This document shows positions 23,847 to 34,600 of a DNA stretch of 60,000 bases, in pieces. Each line of letters opens with the position of its first letter. The first letter of the stretch is position 1. This DNA is from Nematostella vectensis (taxonomy: Eukaryota; Cnidaria; Anthozoa; Actiniaria; Edwardsiidae): NCBI RefSeq assembly GCF_932526225.1, contig NC_064037.1:17214471-17274470 (forward strand), written 5' to 3'. The notes beneath the pieces are model-generated. The model searched no databases, had not been told where the DNA came from, and worked only from the letters and a program-made list of their open reading frames with translations. The translations under genes and the position numbers were made by a program.

Positions 23847-25297
23847 AGTAAATCACGTATAAATACTAAAAAATGAACATTTAACAACGACGAATACGAT
23901 ATTCCCAGCGCATAACGAGTTACCTGCTGTACTGTCGAGTTGCCTGCTATATGTTTTTATTAAAGTAAATCACGTACAAATTCCAAAAAAGTGAAGCTTG
24001 AATGACGACGAATACGATATTCCCAGCGCATAACGAGTTACCTGCTGTACTGTAGAGTTGCCTGCTATATGTTTTTATTAAAGTAAATCACGTATAAATA
24101 CTAAAAAGTGAACATTTAACAACGACGAATACGATATTCCCAGTGCATAACGAGTTACCTGCTGTACTGTCGAGTTGCCTGCTATATGTTTTTATTAAAG
24201 TAAATCATGTACAAATACCAAAAAGTGAACATTTAACAACGACGAATACGATATTCCCAGCGCATAACGAGTTACCTGCTGTACTGTCGAGTTGCCTGCT
24301 ATATGTTTTTATTAAAGTAAATCATGTACAAATACCAAAAAGTGAACATTTAACAACGACGAATACGATATTCCCAGCGCATAACGAGTTACCTGCTGTA
24401 CTGTCGAGTTGCCTGCTATATGTTTTTATTAAAGTAAATCATGTACAAATACCAAAAAGTGAAGCTTCAATAACGACGAATACGATATTCCCAGCGCATA
24501 ACGAGTTACCTGCTGTACTGTAGAGTTGCCTGCTATATGTTTTTATTAAAGTAAATCACGTATAAATACCAAAAAGTGAACATTTAACAACGACGAATAC
24601 GATATTCAAAGCGCATAACGAGTTACCTGCTGTACTGTCGAGTTGCCTGCTATATGTTTTTATAAGAGTAAATCACTTACAACTGCCTAAAAAGTGAAGC
24701 TTAAACAACGGAGAATACAATATTACCAGTGCATAACGAGTTACCTGCTGTACTGTCAAGTTGCCTGCTATATGTTTTTATTAAAGTAAATCACGTACAA
24801 ATTCCAAAAAAGTGAAGCTTGAATGACGACGAATACGATATTCCCAGCGCATAACGTGTTACCTGCTGTACTGTCGAGTTGCCTGCTATATGTTTTTATT
24901 AAAGTAAATCATGTACAAATACGAAAAAGTGAAGCTTCAATAACGACGAATACGATATTCCCAGTGCATAACGAGTTACCTGCTGTACTGTCGAGTTGCC
25001 TGCTATATGTTTTTATTAAAGTAAATCACGTATAAATACTAAAAAGTGAACATTTAACAACGACGAATACGATATTCCCAGTGCATAACGAGTTACCTGC
25101 TGTACTGTCGAGTTGCCTGCTATATGTTTTTATTAAAGTAAATCATGTACAAATACCAAAAAGTGAACATTTAACAACGACGAATACGATATTCCCAGCG
25201 CATAACGAGTTACCTGCTGTACTGTCGAGTTGCCTGCTATATGTTTTTATTAAAGTAAATCACGTACAAATTCCAAAAAAGTGAACATTTAAATATG
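23847..25297. repeat. 118-bp tandem array, right arm (inverted)
   Basis: The same unit as the left arm in reverse complement, with about 12 copies. Two are about 117 bases, which keeps a frame open and creates spurious 60-126 residue frames (HNELPAVLSSCLLY words). These are not proteins. Confidence 0.9.
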
Positions 25298-26624
25298 GTA
25301 TTCGTACCGAGGCGGCTGTGTGGGGTTATAAAATGTATGGTGATAGACGTTAGTGCGTGGGTTAAAGTGTGCAATTATGGCTATTATATATGGTGTATTG
25401 CATTGGGGATGTTAGTTAAGAGTTGTGGCTATAAATGAAATGTAGAAAACGGGCTTGGAGTTAGGGCAGAACAGTGTATTTGACCTTTGAACGAGGGTGA
25501 TAATTACCTGTTGATAATTTCCTGTGAGTGTAATGTGAGCTTGTGAAAAATCAAGTCAATAACAAGACCGGTGAGGAATAATATCTGAAAGCGTGCAGGG
25601 GACAAATCAATGATGGCAAATAGAAGATAGATAGTGGTTATATAAGTATTGGACAGTTGGCTCCTTGAGTATGGGTTTTTATATTGTGTCGTGTAGAGAG
25701 AGAGTTTGTTAGGATTCGCGCTCTAGGTTAGTGACTGATAATCGATGAGCTTAAGCGATGGCCCATATCGAGCGAAAATAATACGCGTAGATACGGCAGA
25801 GAAACGGTAGGAATTACAGTGCAGGTTAAGATGTGTAAATCACGTGCAAGTGCCAAAAGTGAACATTTAACAACGACGAATACGATATTTCCAGTATATG
25901 TTTCTATTCGAGTTAATCACTTACAAATGCCAAAAAAGTGAAGCTTTAATAACGACGAATACGATATTCCCAGTGTATCACGAGTTACCTGCTGTACTGT
26001 CAAGTTGCCTGCTATATGTTTTTATAAAAGTAAATCACGAAAACATTCCAAAAAAGTGAGGCTTTAATAACGATATACATAATTTGTCGTACTTCGATTT
26101 CACTGTTATTTCAGTCAGAACTCTAGATATCGATTTTTTTTCCCACGGTCACGTGATTGATGGCGTCATATTTTAAAAGTTCATGATTGTAAAATCCCAT
26201 GTGCTATTTGTCATATTTCGAAAGTTTCGTAATGTTTTCTCAATAGGAACTCGAGAAAATGTTTTTTCCCACGGTCACGTGATTGATGACGTCATGAGAA
26301 TAACTAATACGGCGTTGTCTTCGTTATTACATTTGTACACTTAGGTTAAAGTTTGATGACTATCGGTGAAAATGGGACGTAGATATTGAGACAATTGTGA
26401 TGTAACGACTTGCCTGCTGGAACATTCAACGTCACACAGTCACGTGATTAATAATATTTGATATCATACATGCATGAATATGTTTGTAGTACTTTCTGTA
26501 CAATCGTGTCAAAATTTCGTGACAATCGGCCAAATACCTGCCGAGATATTACACAAATCAACACATTTGAGTTGCCTGCTAACTTCACCGAGTTGCCTGC
26601 TGAGTTGCCTGCCAGCTTCACTAT

Positions 26625-27245
26625 GGTATTTGAAAACCTGTGAAGACGGTCGTTTTCACAGGTTTAGAGCTTGTGAAAATGCCTGTGAAAATATCAATGA
26701 AAATAACTGTGAAAAGCATTAGAAATTCCCAAAATAAATCACAGGTAAAATCACAGGTTTCAGCATTTAACAAACCTGTGAAAAAAACTGTGAAAAAATC
26801 CTGTGATAAAACCTGTTAAAATCTAGAAAAGAGCTGTAAAAAATCACAGGTTTTTACAATTGCAAAACCTGTGAAGACGGTCGTTTTCACGGGGTTTAAC
26901 GTCGTTTTCACGGGTTTTAAAATTGTGAAATATTTTCACAGTTTTTAAGACCAGTGAAAATACCTGTGAAAAAACCCTGTGATAAAACCTGTGGAAATAT
27001 CACAGGTTCCATCACAGGTTTTAAATCTGCAAAAAACCTCTGAAGACGGTGGTTTCACAGGTTTTGATAACTGTGGAAAAAAACCTTTGAAAAAAACCTT
27101 GATGAGCAACAGAAAATGCCAAAATATCACAGGGGTTTATATTGACAAACACGTGAAAGGACCTGTGAAAATAACCTGTGGGAAACCTTTGAAAGTACCT
27201 CAGAAAATAATCACAGGTTGTTTTCACAAGTATTTTCACGGGTTT
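26625..27245. repeat. CACAGG/CCTGTG word-cloud region
   Basis: More than 25 occurrences of CACAGGTTTT-, ACCTGTGAAAA- and TTTTCACAGG-like words in both orientations, irregularly spaced in AT-rich DNA, directly abut the right end of the foldback element. Only a handful of such words (near 21220-21290) flank the left end. This could be an extended terminal region of the same element or a separate repeat. Confidence 0.7.
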
Positions 27246-28692
27246 ATTTCCCTCCTAAGAAGAAGTTAACTTTCACCACAAAATGATAACTATAACAAAG
27301 AATTTAAGTATTGTAACAAAGTAATCGTAAATACACAGAAAAACAATGTTTATTGTTTATATACACACTCGACAGTTGAGTTCGTCTTTATTAAGTTTAT
27401 GTTTGTACATATTTGCACATTTTATGTGCTTTGTTGTTAAACTTTACAAAATTAACCTCTTTACAGCATCTTTGTCATTTATTAGCTATATCATCAACTC
27501 ATTTTATTCAGTCCTTTGCCTTGCTACACATCCAAAAATACTTTTGTCAACTGTACACACCGCTGTTTTACTCTTAGTTTTATTTTCTCCTGTAAAAGTA
27601 ATCCTATGATTAGATATATGTAAGCTTACAGTCTGTCACTCAATATAACTTAAGTTAATTAAAGTAATTCTGCTCGTAGACCGTTTTTCTACACATCTCA
27701 TGCTCTCGTGATGATAACTATTAATTATTTGGTGCAAGATGTTTTTGTGTAACTTATTTATCCATTTTTTTACCTATATTGATTTACCTATTTATTTATT
27801 CATTGTGTCATTTATAAATGAAATACAGATCATATGCCAAATCGTTTTTTGTCAAGTGATTCTTTTAGGAATATACGAGAGGAACCTTGCGCCCAAACTG
27901 AGGCCTCAAAATGTCTGTACGTCAGAGAAACGCAAAATAAAAAATAAAAAAATGATAGGTAGTTTCCTCACAATGAAGTAAAGCTCTCAAATGTTTGAGA
28001 GGCCTTTCGCCCCCCCCCCCCCCCCCCCCCCCTTTCCCCCCTCCATAGTTTTTCTGTCGTGCCTCGTTTCCGCGGCGGTGTTGTTCCCAGGCTTCTGGGT
28101 CCCGCCCGCGGATGTGTGAATGACATGAGCATCTCACACATGCTGATAGATAACACGCCTCTCAACAATAGAAATCTATTGCTGATTACCCTACACCTAC
28201 CCGCCAAACCCACTGACAAACAAACACATCGAGCATCAGGGTCAATTGTCTTAGTGGCAGTCTCTCCGGCCGGCACTAGTTACTTCACGAAAAAAGTCAA
28301 CTCGAATTTAGTCGCTTTTTGATGAAGCTTTCAGCGGGAAAAGATTTGCAAATTCAACTATTTTAGTTTGATCCACTAATTGATTTTTGCATAAAACATT
28401 TCTGGGATTTTATTTCCTATTAGCAAGTATTGTTCACTGTGCAAATACGAAAGGCCAACGAGCGATTTTAATATATTAATTCCCGCGTATTATTGGTCGG
28501 TTCTGTCACAAAGTCAAACTTGTGTAAACATCACTTAACTTTTGTGAGATATCGCTTATGCAAATTATCGGCGCCAGTCGACATTTTCTTGTTTGCTGTT
28601 ATCCGACAGGAAAAATAAACACTTAGAGAAACCCTTGGTTTAAAATGGGCATCCTGCTTTTATTGGACGGAAAAAATGGCGGATAGAAGAAG
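27246..28692. other. Intergenic region upstream of the three-SH3 gene
   Basis: AT-rich, no supported gene. It contains a run of about 24 C bases at 28009-28032 followed by a further C-rich stretch, and presumably the promoter and 5' UTR of the downstream plus-strand gene. Confidence 0.5.
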
Positions 28693-31600
28693 ATGGCTTT
28701 TTTGTGTCCATCTCAATTAACAGTCAAAAAGAAAGGTGAGAAAGCGTCCGAGAGGCAGCTCTTTTTGTCAAACATCTTCCCACGTTGTTGCAATTATTGC
28801 GTTTTCTTTTGTAGTTTAATTGAAAATTCTAAAAAGGACTTAGATGGCTTTTCTATTTTAGTTCTACAAGGAAAAGCTCCTTATCCGGACACATACCAAC
28901 TGAATGGAGACAGTTCGCCGGGCGTAGAACACAAATCTGCTCTGAAAAGTCCGCGTAGTTCCACGGATTCAAGTCATAAATCAAACCACAGAACCGTTCG
29001 CATTGATGAAGCAGCGCTCAATAAGGAGTCTAAAGTCGAACGTAAAATACGAACTGCGACATACGACAGGCCTGCTAACATAAGGGTGAAGGCTGCTCAT
29101 GACTACAGCTCGGAGGACCCGGAAGAACTTAACCTGTCCAAGGGACAAACTGTAAAAATCTTGTACCAACAACACGACTGGCTTTACGTTGTTGATTTGT
29201 TCGGAAACGAGGGTTTTATTCCATTCTCCTATTGCTCCGATTTTAATAACTCTATCGACTCAAAATCAAGTACTTCGGGCTTTACCGATAGCCACGAAGA
29301 AAGCGATGAGATCGAAAAAGCGGCGGAGCGACGAAAGATCGACCGCTTTTCCAAACATCGTAATGACAAGCATAAACACAATTCAAAACAAAAAACACCG
29401 GTGGTGTATTTCCCTAAGCGCCCTTACGGTCCGAAGCTGACGGTGTTGTTTAACTACAAAGCTCGGTATGAGAATGATGTCAGCGTGGAGCGAGGTGAAT
29501 ATGTGATGTTATTGAATGACCAGGATGCGGACTGGCTCTGGGTAGCTACTGAAGATGGCGAGGAAGGGTTCATACCAAGGACTTTCGTCATATCACACGC
29601 TTGCGAAGGTAAGGGCAATCTGCACCAGACGGGGGACGGGAGGGACATATACTATTGCAGCCCTTTGCATCCGAAGCACTTTGTCTTCCAAGCAATTTGG
29701 TTTTCCGGGCTTGAAAGCAAAAAACGACGTTTCTAATACTCAAGCTTCGGGTATTTTATTCTTTAAATGTGTAGTACTAGTCTCTAGAGCATATAGGTAT
29801 AGCTTAACTCGAGCATTTTTCTATAATTCCTAGGCATTCAGACTGCAAAACTTTATTTCTTGGCATTTTGTTCTCCAAAATTTGAAATCATATTCCTATT
29901 TCCGCATGTACCAAGAGTAGTATCAGGCCCCTTAAGACCAGCGGTCTGAGTTCGTCAAGATTTCTCGGAAAAATGATGTTTGGGCGCCCTAGCTCAAAAC
30001 TAAACTGGTTATAGGTATGGTTGACCTCAGTATACTGTGAAAGTTTGAAGCAATTTGGATAAATATTTTTGGTGATAGAAGCCGAAAAGTAATTTTTCGT
30101 CTCCCGCACCCGGATTTGAGACAATTTCGTGGTTGTTAGAAAAAGACTAAAAACCGGTTCGCAACGCGTGATAAAACATTTGAAGCCTATATAAACCTAA
30201 AGAATAGATAATAAGGATTTCCCAGGCTGAAAGATAAGCTGTTTTGTCAGCACCTTATTATTTTACGCGATTTTATTTTATTTTATGTTTTTAGATGACT
30301 TTGAAAAGCCTTGAAATGATCGTGTAATATCGCCGATGAGATGTGGATTTGGCAAAAATGATTGCATTCATCGAAAAGAACATCATTTCTACCTTTGATA
30401 TGTGAAATAAAATTTAGGGGCAAATAAAATCCGACTTTTTTACAAGCCGAAATATGACCCCCACTTGACCCTAATTATAAACAAATGCTGACTACTGTAT
30501 CGGGTTTTCCGTATTCAAACAACGCCTTCAAATCTCCAGAAAAACAAGAAAGAGCGCTCAAATCAAAAGAAATATACTGTCGGCAATACTAAAATTTAAT
30601 GGTAATAATTTCATAGCATTTATTGCATTAAATTGCGATTTTTAGGCTCGCGTGATACTATTTTGTTTGCTGCCATGCATACGTAATTTTAAAAGCGTGA
30701 CAAACAAAGCGACAAGCATTAAATACCTCACCATGACTGCAATAAGACTTTTCTGATAATTACTTATTAAAAAGAAAAACGTCCAAAAGAAGAAAATGAG
30801 AGTTTTGCATGTTTTTATTTAATTAACAAGCGATACTGACATAATTTTGTACAGTTTTAAATTGTAATTAAAGAAAAAGCTTGATCAAATTGTCAAAATT
30901 TGCTTATTTTCAAAGCCTTTGTTCAACTACAAATTTGATCAAATAAAAATACAAATTACGCAAGAACGCTGAGACATTTGCGATATTGAGGCCTCTCACC
31001 GTAAGCTGTTTTCCTTTTTAGTAAAAGAGAGTATTGAAGTGTAAAAACTTACTCTGGTCTTCACAACAGAACACAGGATTACCGACTCAGAAATCTATTT
31101 CATGTAACCATGAAAAAAATATAATCGGGACCCAAGAAATCGTGGATTTATTTTGCGCAACTACATCTTCGAATAACATCCAATAGCGTGGCTACAAAAG
31201 AAGCTTTGCGTCGGGTTGCTCCGGGCACTTGAAGCTCCAGCTCTTTGCAGATAGTGGGAAGGGTGGCCACTGAAAGAAAGGTGAGCCTGGACCTGGAGTA
31301 CAAGTGGCACAAGTCGATGCCGTTCGCTTCTATTGGGTGATTTAGTCGGCATTCATCTAGGATGGCAGCTCTCGTACGGAAGTAGGCGGCTGCCTCCTCC
31401 GCAGCCTCTACTGCCTCCGCACCCTGTGTTATTTTCGGGAAAAATACACCTGTACATGGCCCGGTAATAGGAACTCGCTGATTTAATCGGCGTTCCCCTG
31501 TATAGAGATGCAGCTTGTTGATTCTATCACTTCATTCCCAATTAATGGTACACCCCCCTCCTCCCCCCGACTACTTTTTGGTGGTAGCCAAGCTTGCCGG

Positions 31601-34600
31601 GAAGGGGGACTCCGATAAAAACAGACGGGGGTGATCGTCGGCAAAATTAACCCGTTAGGGATGGCACTTTAGGCGTGGTCAACAGAAATTATTTCCTCTA
31701 AGAGATGGAAAATTGGGTAGGGTCGAAGGAATTTTTGCCCCTAAGGGATAGCAGAATCGAAAAAAAAAAACCGTTTAACACCCCCTTAGGAATAGCAATT
31801 AATCGAAGTTTATACCCTAAGAGATAACAGAATGGAAAAAAAAAACGTTTAACACCCACTTAGGAATAGCAGTTGGTCGAATTTTACACCCTAAGAGATA
31901 GCAAAATCTGAAAAATCCTCCAACACCCCCAAAGAGATGGCAGTTGGTAGAAATTTTATACCCGAAAAGATATGACGATTACCCCCGTCTATATTTTTAG
32001 AGAGTCTCCCCCCCCCCCCCCCCCCCCCCCCACCCCCCCGGGCAAAGATATGCATTCCCCTTCTTTGTCAAACTCGCATTTGCCGTATAGTGTGTGCCGG
32101 TCTAACCAAGCCAAGCGTGTATAGCCTTTCACGCACTGGACAGCTGAATAGCTTTGTGGTAGGCTCTTCCTCGTTGCTGACTGCGAGTTCTGGCTCAGCG
32201 GCGTTCGCCCTGCGCTCGACAGCACGCTGGATGTCATCGAATTCACCGTCACTGAACGAGCCCGGAAACGTTGAAATCGATTGGTCAGGATGCTGCTTGA
32301 AGGCTCTCTCTCCTCTTCCTCTCCCACTCCCCTCGTTTTTCATTTTTGCTCAAATCCAAGATGGTGGCTATAATACACCGGGTAAACGCCCCCCCCCCCC
32401 CCCCCCCTTATTGAAGGCTTTTCAAATATTATTATTTTTCCAAATGGTACCTATGGTTGAGCAAGCCACACCTCCCCCCCCCCTCCTCAGTCCTCTGGTC
32501 CTATGATCTCCTGCCTGAGACTTTGTCAAAGTAAAGAAGCGCTTATAGACAGTAATTACCTGCTTGCAATAAGCTTTTACTGCTTCTTACGCGCAATGAT
32601 AGAATCCTGCGTTGTCTTGCTTGTAGTATGCCGGTAAAGTGAATAGTGAAAGCGATTTTTTTTACTGGTTAACAACCAATCGATTGGCTAGGACAAAATT
32701 TGGACGGCTGTTTATCCCGGCCAGACAAATTTTGTCCTCCTAGTACGATTAGGCCCTTAGTTAACGCGCGAAAAAATGAAAACAGAAAAGTAACCTCAAA
32801 ATTTACCTAGGGAGCTTTTTTGGACATATGCTCCCTGACAAGAATGGAATTTTTTTGGTAGTATTGAAAACAATAGTAAAAGCATCAACTGTTATTTTTT
32901 CTTACTTTCTTTTTATAACTCAATTTACCTGGGGAATGGAAATTGGTTGGTTATATCATAAACAATGGTAGAAAAGCTTCAACTGTTATGTTTTCTTGAT
33001 TTCTTTGTATGAACGCTTGTTGAATAAATTAACTCCTCGAATTTGCATAACAACACGACAGCAGAAGATGGTACGCGTTTCTAGTCCACGAAAGTAGGAA
33101 ACGAAAGAAAATATTATAATTCTTATAGAACGAGGGATGGATAGAAATAAATATAGGACGATTTAAGAATAACTTTCGTGGGAAAAAGTTTTGTGATGCT
33201 CATGAAGCGGAAGAATAAAGAACCGGAAGTTTTTAGTGCCGATAATAATTATCATGCATGGGGATTGTACTTTAAAATGTTATGAAAATATAATCTTGAA
33301 AAGCATATAAACATCAGAGAGACAAGAATATTTGATCAAATACCAGTATTTTCAAGAATTATATTGCATCCTTTTTTTGGGAGTTTTAATTGTTATTTAT
33401 AAGTTTTTGGTAGCGAGGCATTAAAAAGTGAGTGTCGGCATTTGTTTATAATTAGGGTCAAGTGGGGGTCATATTTCGGCTTGTAAAAAAGTCGGATTTT
33501 ATTTGCCCCTAAATTTTTTTTCACATATCAAAAGTAGAAATGATGCTCTTTTCGATGAATGCAAACATTTTTGCCAAATCCACATCTCATCGGCGATATT
33601 ACACGATTATTTCAAGGCTTTTCAAAATCATCTAAAAACATAAAATAAAATAAAATCGCGTAAAATAATAAGGTGCTGACAGAACAGCTTATCCTTCAGC
33701 CTGGGAGTTCCTTATTATCCATTCTTTAGGTTTATATAAGCTGCAGTTGTTTTATCACGCGTTGCGAACCGGTTTTTAGTCTTTTTCTAACAACCACGAA
33801 ATTGTCTCAAATCCGGGTGCGGGAGACGAAAAATTACTTTTCGGCTTCTATCGCCAAAAATATTTATCCAAATTGCTTCAAACTTTCACAGGATATCATG
33901 GTCACACATACCTATTACCAGTTTAATTTTGAGCTAGGGCACCCAAACATCATTTTTCCGAGAAATCTCGACGAACTCAGACTGCTGGTCTTAAGCCTGA
34001 TCAATGTTATGGTTTTATCAGCTAAGGTGTTTGTTGCATGGTGATAAGAGAAGCGTCAGAATTTGTTTTCCTGCTCAAAACGTAGAGTATTCCAGTCGTA
34101 ATGACTCTAGGAGATCTCTTTCAATGGATAATGAATCAAGTATTTAAGGGACAGGGTTTTACCGACAATATCAGCGTATTCGACTACACGCCAGACTAAC
34201 CCAAAAGGCGGTGCGTCATTCTTTTATTGAAAATAGGTGACAAAATAATGATCTGCGGTTGCCTAGTAGTATGTTGCGAAAATGTTTTTGGGATTAAACC
34301 AGTACGATTCTCTTTTCAAGTATAAAACCTTGGATTATTGTCTTATTCCATAAGAATGGAGCTCTTTCCAAACGACCTGCGAAACTTCTGATGACGCACA
34401 GGCGAAACCATTTTATATCCGCAATGAATTTAGTGTAATTATGCTTCTTGAATTCCTTTGATTTCTTTTTTCCTATACATCTTATTGTGGAGTTATCTCG
34501 ACCCCAGATATTTTTTCTGGATATTGGATTGCAGTTTCATTCCATTAGACATGTGGTCGGGACGTTTACGAACGTCAAGTTACGCGCGGGCTAGATAACT

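Larger units (their letters stand above)
21277..26645. mobile_element. Large foldback element (inverted arms of about 2.6 kb)
   Basis: The outer ends mirror each other: 21290-21480 (CCATAGTAAAGCTGGCAGGC onward) is the near-perfect reverse complement of 26450-26635. From outside in, both arms carry about 600 bases of unique sequence, a few 118-base repeats, about 540 bases of single-copy DNA (22205-22745 against 25298-25835), then long runs of 118-base tandem repeats in opposite orientation. They meet at the palindrome GATTTACT/T/AGTAAATC centred on 23846. The arms differ in repeat number. No transposase-like frame is visible; the frames present are translations of the repeat. I call it a foldback-type non-autonomous element by structure alone. 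Confidence 0.8.

Noticed and set aside
23111-25284. Repeated frames HNELPAVLSSCLLYVFIKVNHVQ on both strands
   Set aside because: They are translations of the roughly 117-118-base repeat of the foldback arms, present in mirrored copies and without independent protein features.
21277-27245. CRISPR array
   Set aside because: The repeats are about 118 bases, directly adjacent, without spacers, and arranged in mirrored arms in a eukaryotic intron-bearing region.
29888-30124. Paired frames MSQIRVRETKNYFSASI at 29888-30124 and 33802-34044
   Set aside because: They are the two terminal inverted repeats of the same transposon, not duplicated genes.
31161-31352. Minus-strand frame with a possible SAP-like stretch in another frame
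   Set aside because: Short, frame-ambiguous, and inside transposon DNA; not enough to call a transposase fragment.
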